From the NCBI GenBank assembly GCA_964470035.1, contig CAYYBR010000043.1:1-21881 (forward strand): a DNA stretch of 21,881 bases. The letters are read 5' to 3'. The DNA is from JAJRXG01 sp964470035 (lineage in GTDB: Bacteria; Bacteroidota; Bacteroidia; Chitinophagales; Saprospiraceae). Numbering within the stretch: position 1 is the stretch's first letter; each line of letters starts with the position of its first letter. The notes beneath the pieces were generated by a model that saw only the letters and a program-made list of their open reading frames with translations, was not told the DNA's origin and did not search any database. Positions 13,420-21,360 of the stretch are shown here, piece by piece. Made by a program: the position numbers and the translations under genes.

Positions 13420-14442
13420 CTATTCGCTGGCAGTATAGTAGTATGTGATCTTAGTTAGGATCTTACTCGGATCGTCTACCAAGGTGGGGTCATTAGCGTA
13501 TTCTTCCGTGAATGGTAAATCCAAAAGATATCCGCGATCATTCATGTATTCTCTGATGGCTTCATGACCGGCTCCTAGATTAGTATAGTCTCCATAAAAA
13601 TCTAAAGTCACGGCAGGCTTTTCTGCTATAGTATAGCTTGAAGCTCCTTTTACCGAAGATATTTCGGCTACTGGTATCGCTGCACCTAGATCGATCTTGG
13701 TGTTTTCGTTTTCGGGATAGCTGAAGTATAGTCCATAAGGCATGCCTTGCATGGTTAGACCACCTTCCTGTACTTTTAAAAACAGACTGCCTAGATTAGC
13801 CGCATAAAACTGCTGTAGTCCTGAGCCATCGACGATCTGGCGGTTCATGATAAAGTTTCTTTCGTTCATCACCTCCTCTTTGATTTCATAGCCACGATAC
13901 ATACCAAGCGCTCGTTCTTCAGCTACCCTTTTAAGATGTGAAAGACTTTTTTCGTAGTTGCTCTTCATCGTACCCTTCATACCCGTGACGAGTGCAAATC
14001 CTCTCATGAACCATGGGAGAGGAGTTCCTTCAAAAGAGTAGGAAACATTTTGCTTATCACCATTTGACTGGATGCTTATATCCGCGAAGTTATCGCCACT
14101 CCATCCGTCAAAATTTAGTTTTGATTTTACTTTTTGGTTAGTGATGGATTCAATTATCTCTTGAGATCCTTTTCCACTGACGTCACTCGTCCAACTACTG
14201 GTTGAGCCAACTCCTGAAGCAATCTCATTATACGTTGTATGAACAGTGGAGTCGGATAGTGTCCACTCATTCCACAACTCCATGTTTTGTAGATTATTAG
14301 TTAGTGCATAGATGATATATGTAGGAGCTTCGATCTTAATCGACTTGTTAGTATCTAGGTTTTTGGGACCGATAAAATTAAGAATGACAAAGATGACTAC
14401 GAGCGCAAGAAGGAGATAGACAGGATACTTTAGATAGTTCAT
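13420..14442 (-). CDS. Membrane-anchored SRPBCC protein with GyrI-like C-terminal domain
   Basis: This 340-residue protein has an N-terminal membrane segment (about residues 5-25, YPVYLLLALVVIFVILNFIG). It is followed by a polyketide-cyclase/SRPBCC domain (about 33-170; KSIKIEAPTYIIYALTNNLQNMELWNEW region, SFEGTPLPWFMRGF) and a GyrI-like/AraC effector-binding domain (about 180-337; VDGSGLQQFYAANLGSLF, MPYGLYFSYP, YTIAEKPAVTLDFYGDYTNLGAGHEAIREYM region). Both domains bind hydrophobic or drug-like small molecules. No DNA-binding domain is seen, so it is not a transcription factor. It lies 18 nt downstream of hemJ on the same strand and is probably co-transcribed; a role in binding a porphyrin or related ligand is speculation. 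Confidence 0.85.
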   Translation of the reverse strand: MNYLKYPVYLLLALVVIFVILNFIGPKNLDTNKSIKIEAPTYIIYALTNNLQNMELWNEWTLSDSTVHTTYNEIASGVGSTSSWTSDVSGKGSQEIIESITNQKVKSKLNFDGWSGDNFADISIQSNGDKQNVSYSFEGTPLPWFMRGFALVTGMKGTMKSNYEKSLSHLKRVAEERALGMYRGYEIKEEVMNERNFIMNRQIVDGSGLQQFYAANLGSLFLKVQEGGLTMQGMPYGLYFSYPENENTKIDLGAAIPVAEISSVKGASSYTIAEKPAVTLDFYGDYTNLGAGHEAIREYMNDRGYLLDLPFTEEYANDPTLVDDPSKILTKITYYYTASE

Positions 14443-14460
14443 AGTAGAGAGATGTTTGGG

Positions 14461-15027
14461 TCAAACTTTGCCTTTATTTCTTTTCGATTTATAGAGTTTG
14501 GCTAGTAAGAATATGCTCAGGGCAAATATAACAACACCGATTATCGCCCATAATGCATTCAGGGTATTGCGATATACGGCTAGCAATACAATTATCAACA
14601 GAAGTATAGTTGGGATTTCGTTAAAGAGCCTAGTCTTGAATGAAGTCAAAACTCTTTCACCCGCGGCTAACTTTTTCATCATTTTTTTAGTTGAACCTTG
14701 ATATCCAGATAAGATGAAAACAGCGAGCAACTTTACATGTAGCCATGAGTTCATCTTGAACCACGTCATACCTTGGGCATCTATATAGGCTACGATCATC
14801 AGGATGCCAAAAATCCATGTGATAACCATGGCTGGTGTGCAGATGATAGTATAGACTCTTTTAGCGATGTCTGCGTACTCCTTAGCAAGTATGTCTTTTT
14901 CTGGTTGTGGTTTGTCGAGTGCTTCTATATGATAGACAAAGATCCTTACGAGCATAAAAAGGCCCCCAAACCAAGCAACGGCTCCTACGATGTGTATACT
15001 CTTGAAGAGAAGTAAATACTCTATCAT
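14461..15027 (-). CDS. hemJ: Protoporphyrinogen IX oxidase, HemJ type
   Basis: This 188-residue integral membrane protein has about five hydrophobic segments (near 5-30, 60-82, 94-110, 138-152, 158-178). HemJ marks are KSIHIVGAVAWFGGLF (9-24) with a membrane His12, FVYH (30-33), WLHVKLL (95-101) with the conserved His97 and Lys99, and RLFNEIPT (133-140). HemJ oxidises protoporphyrinogen IX to protoporphyrin IX, the penultimate step of haem synthesis, and replaces HemG/HemY in many Bacteroidota. The size is slightly above the usual 140-180. It starts right after the DUF937 terminator, with a TACCTTG box five bases before its ATG, and is followed by the SRPBCC/GyrI-like gene. Other CopD-family membrane proteins are the main alternative. 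Confidence 0.87.
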   Translation of the reverse strand: MIEYLLLFKSIHIVGAVAWFGGLFMLVRIFVYHIEALDKPQPEKDILAKEYADIAKRVYTIICTPAMVITWIFGILMIVAYIDAQGMTWFKMNSWLHVKLLAVFILSGYQGSTKKMMKKLAAGERVLTSFKTRLFNEIPTILLLIIVLLAVYRNTLNALWAIIGVVIFALSIFLLAKLYKSKRNKGKV

Positions 15028-15032
15028 ACCAG

Positions 15033-15039
15033 CAAGGTA
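15033..15039 (-). promoter_or_regulatory. Candidate -7 box directly before hemJ (TACCTTG, N5, ATG)
   Basis: On the minus strand TACCTTG is followed by CTGGT and the hemJ ATG at 15027. It lies only a few bases after the T run of the preceding terminator, so hemJ should have its own transcript with little or no leader. Confidence 0.55.
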
Positions 15040-15044
15040 CTACG

Positions 15045-15077
15045 AAAAAGAGCCTTCTGAAATTCAGAAAGCTCTTT
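15045..15077 (-). terminator. Intrinsic terminator after the DUF937 gene
   Basis: On the minus strand GAGCTTTCTGAA and TTCAGAAGGCTC pair with one imperfect position around a minimal loop and are followed by TTTTT. It lies 20 bases after the stop of the DUF937 gene and just before the hemJ promoter candidate, separating the two units. Confidence 0.8.
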
Positions 15078-15097
15078 AGTAAGTTGATTTGTAGAGG

Positions 15098-15718
15098 TTA
15101 TCTTTTACCTCCAAGAATATTTTTCAGTAGATTCTTTCCTATGTCAAGCGCATCATCAGCTATACTACCATCTCCATCTCTATCCAAGAAGGATGTTAGC
15201 AGACTCGACTGAGGAGCTTTTCTATTAGCAGTAGAAGCAGAGTTAGTAAGTATATTACTCAATCCACTTGTATCTAGCCCTTGTGATCTTTTTTGTTTGC
15301 CAAGCATACCTAGTACCACAGGTGCTAGTTGAGCCAAAAGACCACCAGATTGGCTTTGAGATAAGCCACTCACCTTCATCAGTGCCTCTATGGCACCTGA
15401 TTGTTGGCCACCAAGTATATGGCCTAATATACCTGAGCCATTGGCGGCTCTAGTATTATTGATAGGTGATGTACCACCGATATAACCTGCGATATCTTCC
15501 AAGATGCTTCCATCATGATCTCTATCTAATGCGGACTCAAGAGCATTGGCTGCTTGAGGATTTTGAGCATTACGTGCAAGTGCATTCATAAGGATAGACA
15601 TTGCCCCTTGTACGCCACTAGAGGTTTGCTCTCTGGAAGCTCCTTCCATTTTATTACTTAGAGCTCCGACTAGTGAGTCTCCCACTTGTGACTGAAGCAA
15701 GTCAAATAAATCTGCCAT
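15098..15718 (-). CDS. DUF937 domain protein with two EF-hand-like loops
   Basis: This 206-residue protein starts MADLFDLLQSQVGDSLVGAL, typical of the DUF937 family. It is rich in Gly, Ser, Ala, Asn and Gln and has no signal peptide. Two Asp-rich loops fit the EF-hand/dockerin calcium pattern DxDxDG: DRDHDGSILEDI at 65-76 and DRDGDGSIADDA at 179-190. Between them lie glycine-rich helical segments (GILGHILGG; GGLLAQLAPVVLGMLG). The domain appears repeated: helices plus loop, hydrophobic core, helices plus loop. The function of DUF937 is unknown. The gene is monocistronic, divergent from the glucosaminidase gene by 89 bp, and ends in its own terminator. Calcium binding is inferred from the loop pattern only. 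Confidence 0.85.
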   Translation of the reverse strand: MADLFDLLQSQVGDSLVGALSNKMEGASREQTSSGVQGAMSILMNALARNAQNPQAANALESALDRDHDGSILEDIAGYIGGTSPINNTRAANGSGILGHILGGQQSGAIEALMKVSGLSQSQSGGLLAQLAPVVLGMLGKQKRSQGLDTSGLSNILTNSASTANRKAPQSSLLTSFLDRDGDGSIADDALDIGKNLLKNILGGKR

Positions 15719-15807
15719 TACATTAAAGTTTTAGTTCATTTAAAATATCTCTCATTTGTGGTATGGTGTTTGTCCATACGTAACATAACCACCAATTCAC
15801 TGAGAGC

Positions 15808-16830
15808 ATGATTAGTTCAGCAAAGCTGCGATTTATTCTGATTTTTTTGATGTCGCTAAGTTTGACAAGCATTTACGCAAGTGATCATACATCTGCGTAC
15901 ATCCAGCAATACAAGACAATCGTAAAGCAAGAAATGGATCGGGTGGGCATCCCAGCGAGCATCAAGATGGCTCAGGCTATACTAGAGTCAGCTAGTGGTC
16001 GCAGTACACTTGCGCGCCAATCCAATAATCACTTCGGTATCAAGTGTGGTAAGAACTGGACTGGAGGGGAGGTGTATAGACACGATGACGACTATAAAAA
16101 TGGCCTCCTAGTAAGATCTTGCTTCAGGGCATATGATGATCCGGCAGAATCGTTTATGGCGCATTCGGATTTTTTAACGGATAATCGACGCTATGCCTTC
16201 TTGTTCGAGTTAGACATATATGACTATAAAGGATGGGCTCAAGGTCTACGTAAGGCAGGATATGCTACCGATCCTAACTATCCGTCTAAGCTGATCAAAA
16301 TCATCGAAGATCATGAACTCTATCTTTTAGATATAGGTGTAGATAGTGGACAACCAGTGATAGCTTCAGTAGACCATAAGGAAGAAAAGACTAAAGAGCC
16401 ATCGACGACCCCTGGAGCACAGGACAAAGAAAGGAAGACCTATTCTACAGACACGTATAAACCAGCTCGACTTAGAACGAAAAAGGAAGTACGTAAAGAA
16501 AAAAGAAAGAGTAAAAGGCAGAAGAAAGAAGAGAGCGAATCAAAACGAAAGACCAACTCTTCTTCCAAAACGAAAAACCGAAAGAAGAAAGGGTCCTATG
16601 TAGTACAAGTAGGTGATAATATGAATAGCATCGCTGCTAAGTATAAGATGCCACTAAAAGACTTGTACTTTAAAAACCGACTAGCCTTCGGTACGCAACC
16701 TAAGGTAGGTACGGTACTGGCTATAGAGAGGTATATTCATTTTGGTAAGCGACCGGAGGTCGTCGCTGATCAATCTGATGACAAAGAAGTCTATCTCTTC
16801 GAAGAGTCTATCACGATATCGTCACTATAA
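15808..16830 (+). CDS. Exported glucosaminidase with LysM domain
   Basis: This 340-residue protein has a signal peptide (MISSAKLRFILIFLMSLSLTSIYA, about 1-24). A glucosaminidase domain follows (about 28-180; GIPASIKMAQAILESASGRS at 47-66 with the likely catalytic Glu60, NNHFGIKC, CFRAYDDPAESFMAHSDFL region, GLRKAGYATDPNYP). Then come a strongly basic linker (about 195-266, dozens of Lys/Arg with Ser/Thr/Glu) and a LysM domain (about 267-312; YVVQVGDNMNSIAAKY). It should cleave beta-N-acetylglucosaminyl bonds in peptidoglycan during growth or division, with LysM binding the glycan. The linker is unusually charged and may contact anionic wall or LPS. It diverges from the DUF937 gene; an imperfect regulatory dyad (GTATGG-N7-CCATAC, 15761-15779) lies between. 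Confidence 0.92.
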   Translation: MISSAKLRFILIFLMSLSLTSIYASDHTSAYIQQYKTIVKQEMDRVGIPASIKMAQAILESASGRSTLARQSNNHFGIKCGKNWTGGEVYRHDDDYKNGLLVRSCFRAYDDPAESFMAHSDFLTDNRRYAFLFELDIYDYKGWAQGLRKAGYATDPNYPSKLIKIIEDHELYLLDIGVDSGQPVIASVDHKEEKTKEPSTTPGAQDKERKTYSTDTYKPARLRTKKEVRKEKRKSKRQKKEESESKRKTNSSSKTKNRKKKGSYVVQVGDNMNSIAAKYKMPLKDLYFKNRLAFGTQPKVGTVLAIERYIHFGKRPEVVADQSDDKEVYLFEESITISSL

Positions 16831-16872
16831 AGTAAGATTATAGAGACCACAGCTAAAGTAAGATCAGAGTGA

Positions 16873-16879
16873 TATCTTG
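16873..16879 (+). promoter_or_regulatory. Candidate -7 box directly before the outer-membrane protein gene (TATCTTG, N5, ATG)
   Basis: TATCTTG is followed by TGCTT and the ATG at 16885. Two copies of the 11-mer TAAAGTAAGAT (16828-16838 and 16854-16864, period 26 bp) lie just upstream and could be an operator. Confidence 0.5.
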
Positions 16880-16884
16880 TGCTT

Positions 16885-17586
16885 ATGGCACGAGCTCTGA
16901 TACTTCTAGCAAGTCTGCTGGTTTTTGGCACCATCAAGGGGCAAGGCACCGTCTTCATACCGAAAGTCGGCCTTGTAGGAGGAGTCTCCAACTTTAGCAA
17001 CTTTCAAAGTCTTCCATTAATAAGCTACCATGCTAGTCTAGCTTTCGAAGGATACGAAGAAGGTGCTAAGAATTCATTTTTTGGACAGATAGGCATACAT
17101 AATAGAGGCAGCAATGTAAGAGTGTTGGCGCCGATAGGTATTAATTCGGCCATCGACAGGAGACAGAATATCATGTTGTCCAACATATCTGGCCAAGTAG
17201 GTCTCAAAAATAGAATCAGCTCTAATAATGAGAGAAGACCATATTACTCTTTTGGTATTAGGTTAGAATATACTCTTTCTAACAACTTTGAGAGCTTTGA
17301 AGAGCTAGCAGGATTTTTGCCATTAGAACCATTTATCAATAAATGGAACTACGGAGCTTCCCTTGCCTTCGGGTATGAGTTCGAATTCTCCGAATTATTT
17401 GGAGGTATCGTCGAAGCTAGCCTTCATCCTGACTTATCTTTTCAGTATAACCAACAGCAAAGTATCACTATCAATGCCCCGATCAATGGACAAGCTGTGG
17501 TACTACCCCGTAGACAGGTTCGCAATGTCACCTTTGAATTGAGCTTTGGATTGCGACTGATCAACAAAGTAGTCTATATCAACTAG
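16885..17586 (+). CDS. Outer-membrane beta-barrel protein candidate (PorT-like)
   Basis: This 233-residue protein starts at ATG 16885; a GTG two codons upstream would overlap the TATCTTG box and is less likely. It has a signal peptide (MARALILLASLLVFGTIKGQ). The mature part alternates beta strands with Gly/aromatic-rich turns: VGLVGGVSNFSNF, ASLAFEGYEEGAKNSFFGQIGIHNRG region, YSFGIRLEYTLSNNFESF, YGASLAFGYEFEFSELFGGIVEASLHPDLSFQYN region, and it ends in FELSFGLRLINKVVYIN, a strand-like end. It resembles the outer-membrane beta-barrel (PorT/OMP_b-brl) families of Bacteroidota. No specific function can be given. The esterase gene starts two bases after its stop, so they form one operon. Confidence 0.75.
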   Translation: MARALILLASLLVFGTIKGQGTVFIPKVGLVGGVSNFSNFQSLPLISYHASLAFEGYEEGAKNSFFGQIGIHNRGSNVRVLAPIGINSAIDRRQNIMLSNISGQVGLKNRISSNNERRPYYSFGIRLEYTLSNNFESFEELAGFLPLEPFINKWNYGASLAFGYEFEFSELFGGIVEASLHPDLSFQYNQQQSITINAPINGQAVVLPRRQVRNVTFELSFGLRLINKVVYIN

Positions 17587-17588
17587 TT

Positions 17589-18617
17589 ATGAATTTGATT
17601 TTTTGGATCCTTCTTGTCATCATCAGCGTCCTTGCATTGGCGGTTGTCTACTTCAAAAAAGTGCCTCATGGATGGGTACAGCTAAAGACCGGTCTGGCAC
17701 TGAAGTTTTTGCCCCCTCTAGACAGTACCGGTGTCGTAGAGCTAAGACATGGACTAGAAAAATTCGTAGACAAGCAAAAGGCATCTATAGCCAAGAGTTT
17801 GCCTGTAGCTAGTGATAAATACATCGATATACCAACTCGTCATGGTGATATCCGAGCACGTATCATGACACCGGACCGAGTTGAAAATGACATGATATGT
17901 GTATTGATCCATGGTGGAGGGTGGTGTATTGGCTCTACAAAGACTTATGAGGAAGTGCACAGAAGGCTTACAAAAACCTGTGGATCCACAGTGGTATCTC
18001 TCGAGTATAGCTTGTCACCAGAGATAAAGTTTCCTCATGCTCATGAAGAATGTTATGATGCTGTTTCTTGGATAACCAGACACCTTGATCAGATTCAATC
18101 AGGAGCGAAGAGCATATATCTTGTAGGAGATAGCGCTGGAGGAAATCTTGTCGTTTCGACTATTTACGAGGTGGATACCGAAGTGAGAAAAATGATCAGT
18201 CATATGATCCCAGTTTACCCAGCCATCGATGGACAAAAACAATACTACTCTAATGAAGCCTATGCGAAAGGCTACTATCTGACTGCTAAGGCGATGGCAC
18301 AGTTTACAGAAGCTATGCTCACAGATGAAGCCCAACTTGCCGATCGACGCATGTCGCCGATACTTCTAGATACGGTAGAGCACTTTCCGAAGACATTTAT
18401 CATCACTGCTGACTATGACCCTCTGCGCGATCAGGGTGAAGCATATGCTGCCAAGATTAAGTCTGAAGGTGCTGATGTCAGACTGAAGCGGTTTCACGGT
18501 ACTGTACATGCATTTTTTGGTCTCAAGGGATTTGGGAGCCGAGGTGTTACTGCGATAGATGATATCGCTAGATTTTTGAAAGGCGAGGAGATATCTGACT
18601 TGATGCCACTTTCGTAA
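17589..18617 (+). CDS. Membrane-anchored alpha/beta hydrolase, hormone-sensitive-lipase family
   Basis: This 342-residue protein has one N-terminal membrane segment (about 2-21, LIFWILLVIISVLALAVVY) and an alpha/beta hydrolase of the HSL (family IV) type. The oxyanion-hole motif HGGGW is at 108-112, nucleophile GDSAGGN at 180-186 (Ser182), DYDPLRDQG at 275-283 (Asp277), and RFHGTVHAF at 301-309 (His307), giving a full Ser-Asp-His triad. Such enzymes hydrolyse short acyl esters. The catalytic domain probably faces the periplasm, given the N-terminal anchor. It follows the barrel gene by two bases in the same operon. Substrate unknown. Confidence 0.92.
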   Translation: MNLIFWILLVIISVLALAVVYFKKVPHGWVQLKTGLALKFLPPLDSTGVVELRHGLEKFVDKQKASIAKSLPVASDKYIDIPTRHGDIRARIMTPDRVENDMICVLIHGGGWCIGSTKTYEEVHRRLTKTCGSTVVSLEYSLSPEIKFPHAHEECYDAVSWITRHLDQIQSGAKSIYLVGDSAGGNLVVSTIYEVDTEVRKMISHMIPVYPAIDGQKQYYSNEAYAKGYYLTAKAMAQFTEAMLTDEAQLADRRMSPILLDTVEHFPKTFIITADYDPLRDQGEAYAAKIKSEGADVRLKRFHGTVHAFFGLKGFGSRGVTAIDDIARFLKGEEISDLMPLS

Positions 18618-18716
18618 ATGTCTCTCTCAAGACTTGATATCAAGCAGAACTTTTGACAATTTGCTTCTTACTACGCACTTGCAACTTACCAGTTCACATA
18701 AGCGTTATACAGTAAC

Positions 18717-20531
18717 ATGAAGATGAAGAGTATTATCACCTGTGCATTTCTACTGGTTATATCAGTTCTAACAGCACAGCAGAAGGACCATGAGCTAGCT
18801 AAGTACTACTATCAACAAGGGGAGTACGAGAAGTCCTCACAACTCTTTAAAAAGTTATCCGATCAAGCTAATGGCTATAATGACTACTACTATAATCAGT
18901 ATGTAGAGTCGATGATGGCCCTCGAAGAGTATGATGCGGCTATAAGTGATATCCAGAATATCCTTAAAAAGCGCCCAGATCTTGTCTCACTATATGTTAC
19001 CTATGGCAATATCCTAGAGCGCAGAGGGAATACAGTTGATGCAGAGGTACAGTTTAGAAAGGCTATCGCTAAGCTAGGCCCTGACCGACGGATGATCAAT
19101 GTCTTGGGAAGCAACTTCATGCAACTGACGAAGTATGATCTTGCCTTAGAAGCATTTGAAAAAGGTGAAAGTCTTCTCAATAACTCTGGATTATTTGCCT
19201 ATAACATTGCAGAGATTTATCGCCGCAAGAATGACGCTGAGCCGATGATCTATTATTACCTCAGAAGTCCACTTGCGACATTAGAAAGGATCAGCTCTGT
19301 GCAAAATTACTTTGACAGATATCTTGAGGATGAACACTTTGACATACTCAGAAAGGAGCTCTATACCTTGGTACAAGAAGATAGTGAGAATCTCTTTTAC
19401 CCAGAGATGATAGAGTGGGTGTTTATAAAAAAGAAGGATTACACGAAGGCTCTTCGTCAGGCCAGAGCACTTGATAGAAGACTAGAAGAAAATGGGGCTA
19501 GGATCTACTCTCTAGCACAGATAGCCGCTAATGATAAAGACTTTGATACTGCTATCAAGGCCTATCAATATATCCTGGATGAAAAAGATCCTCAGTCCGG
19601 TTACTTCGTAGAAGCAAAGCGCCAACTACTGAATACTAAGAGAAAAAAGATAACGAGTGGTGGAGCCTATACGGCAGAGGACTTAGCAGACCTAAGGCAA
19701 GAATACACATCCTTCTTGGATGATATGGGAAGAGGAAAGAGTACTGCCTTTATCATGTTGGAACTTGCACAATTACAAGGCCTATATCTCGATGACTTAT
19801 CCGGGGCCATCGGGACACTCAACAAACTTATAGAGATGCCCGGGGCTAACAACTATGTACGTGCCAATGCCAAGTTGGATCTTGGCGACTACTACCTCAT
19901 GCAAGGCGAAGTGTGGGAGTCTACTCTTTTGTATTCACAGGTGGATAAGGACTTCAAAGAAGATTTCTTAGGAGAGAAAGCTAGATTTAAAAATGCGAAG
20001 TTGAGCTACTATAACGGTGACTTTGAGTGGGCGCAAGAGCAATTTAATATTCTAAAGTCTGCTACCACGAAACTTATATCTAATGATGCGATAGATTTGT
20101 CAGTCTTCATCATGGACAATGCTAATCTGGATACTACTTATCTGCCCTTGCAGATGTATGCCGAAGCTGAGTTACTGTTGTTTCAAAACAAAGAGGATGA
20201 GGCCTACGCTAAGTTTGATCAACTATTAGCTCAGTTTCCAGATCATACACTAGAAGACGATGTATATTTTGCGAAAGCTGCACACTTATATGAACAAAAG
20301 AAATATGAGGAGGCCACTGCCTTTTATCAGAAGATCATCGATGGTTTTCCAGAAGATATAAGAGCAGATAATGCTCTATTTGCTATAGCTCAGATGAAAG
20401 AGCAACAGTTTGGCGATGAGAATGGAGCTAAGGACCTCTATGAGAAGATCTTTCTAGAATATAGTGATAGCACCTTTGCTATCGAAGCTCGAAAGAGGTT
20501 TAGGATCTTGAGAGGGGATTCGGTGCAGTAG
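18717..20531 (+). CDS. Exported tetratricopeptide repeat protein
   Basis: This 604-residue protein begins with a signal peptide (MKMKSIITCAFLLVISVLTAQQ, about 1-20) and is then almost all TPR helices. Clear repeats include ELAKYYYQQGEYEKSSQLFKKL (26-47 region), YVTYGNILERRGNTVDAEVQFRKAIAKL (91-118 region), YNIAEIYRRKN, YTKALRQARALDRRLEENG, and a C-terminal set AEAELLLFQNKEDEAYAKFDQLL, KAAHLYEQKKYEEATAFYQKII, followed by FLEYSDSTFAIEARKRFRIL. The last set resembles the tol-pal/BamD-like outer-membrane type of TPR, suggesting a periplasmic scaffold. It is preceded by 99 bp with no strong promoter match and converges with the PAH gene. Partners unknown. Confidence 0.9.
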   Translation: MKMKSIITCAFLLVISVLTAQQKDHELAKYYYQQGEYEKSSQLFKKLSDQANGYNDYYYNQYVESMMALEEYDAAISDIQNILKKRPDLVSLYVTYGNILERRGNTVDAEVQFRKAIAKLGPDRRMINVLGSNFMQLTKYDLALEAFEKGESLLNNSGLFAYNIAEIYRRKNDAEPMIYYYLRSPLATLERISSVQNYFDRYLEDEHFDILRKELYTLVQEDSENLFYPEMIEWVFIKKKDYTKALRQARALDRRLEENGARIYSLAQIAANDKDFDTAIKAYQYILDEKDPQSGYFVEAKRQLLNTKRKKITSGGAYTAEDLADLRQEYTSFLDDMGRGKSTAFIMLELAQLQGLYLDDLSGAIGTLNKLIEMPGANNYVRANAKLDLGDYYLMQGEVWESTLLYSQVDKDFKEDFLGEKARFKNAKLSYYNGDFEWAQEQFNILKSATTKLISNDAIDLSVFIMDNANLDTTYLPLQMYAEAELLLFQNKEDEAYAKFDQLLAQFPDHTLEDDVYFAKAAHLYEQKKYEEATAFYQKIIDGFPEDIRADNALFAIAQMKEQQFGDENGAKDLYEKIFLEYSDSTFAIEARKRFRILRGDSVQ

Positions 20532-20582
20532 ATCTAGTGATTTTATTTTAGGATCACAAGTGATTTGTGACTTGCTAGCATG

Positions 20583-21305
20583 TCAAAGTCTATCCTTTAC
20601 ATCTTGAATAACATCTGTAAGCTGATCGAGTGAATCAAAGATGTAGTACTTGCCTTGAAAGCTATGACGATCATATGACTCTCCTGATGTCAAGGCTGAT
20701 CTAGTAAATCTAATTTGATTTTCAGGTTTAAAGGCTTCCTTTACTTCTGCTGAAGAATAGAAAGTGGATCCAAATGCTTTGATCCCTGATTGTTCTTGTA
20801 TTAAACCCAGTTCGATGATCATACCTCCTATAAAATCTATTTCGCGCAAGAGGTCTTCTCTTTTTGACTCATAAGCACCTATATATGCTTGGGCAAGCAT
20901 CTGATACATATCAGAGTACTCTTGTTCGACAAGAAATGGTACATGACCCATGATGTCATGCCAGATATCTGGCTCGTCGCAATACTCCAGTTCATCGATG
21001 GTTCGCACGAATGATGTAAGCGGCATCTCATATCTAGATATCATCCGATACCATTCTATTTGTTCAAGTATGGCGTTTTGGCCAGTCTGGACAAAGGTAT
21101 ATCCGGTATATCGTTGTGCTGCGGCAGTAAGGAATTCTGCTGTAGGTCTTTTACTGTTGTCTATACCTAGCTTTGAAAATCCTGATATCCATAAAGTGGA
21201 TATAGCATTTAAGGATTGGAGATCTTGAAAGTGCTTTTCAAAAAGCATCTTCCAGTTCTTATCATCTTGATCTGGGACGAAGCCTCGTTTCATTTCTACT
21301 TTCAT
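20583..21305 (-). CDS. phhA: Phenylalanine 4-monooxygenase (biopterin-dependent aromatic amino acid hydroxylase)
   Basis: This 240-residue protein carries the aromatic amino acid hydroxylase fold. The iron site is visible: EPDIWHDIMGHVPFL at 111-125 supplies His116 and His121, and IIELGLI at 163-169 supplies Glu165. Other family marks are MPLTSFVRTIDEL (94-106) and IKAFGSTFYSSAEV (175-188). It converts phenylalanine to tyrosine with O2 and a tetrahydropterin. No regulatory ACT domain is present. Length is a little below many bacterial enzymes (about 260-300). The start is ATG 21305; a second in-frame ATG at 21293 is possible. Tyrosine or tryptophan hydroxylase activity cannot be ruled out. 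It stands alone between the TPR gene (convergent) and the OmpH-like gene (same strand, 55 nt upstream). Confidence 0.92.
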   Translation of the reverse strand: MKVEMKRGFVPDQDDKNWKMLFEKHFQDLQSLNAISTLWISGFSKLGIDNSKRPTAEFLTAAAQRYTGYTFVQTGQNAILEQIEWYRMISRYEMPLTSFVRTIDELEYCDEPDIWHDIMGHVPFLVEQEYSDMYQMLAQAYIGAYESKREDLLREIDFIGGMIIELGLIQEQSGIKAFGSTFYSSAEVKEAFKPENQIRFTRSALTSGESYDRHSFQGKYYIFDSLDQLTDVIQDVKDRL

Positions 21306-21360
21306 CGGTTGAAAGCAGAAAAGTATACCTTATTCTACTTCGTTACTGAAACTAACTGGT

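Noticed and set aside
18633..18644. Perfect 12-bp palindrome CTTGATATCAAG after the esterase gene
   Set aside because: Short AT-rich palindromes like this are expected by chance in a window of this size; no T run and no partner site.
20554..20570. Stem-loop TCACAA-N5-TTGTGA between the convergent TPR and PAH genes
   Set aside because: Six pairs only and no T run on either strand, so I do not call it a terminator.
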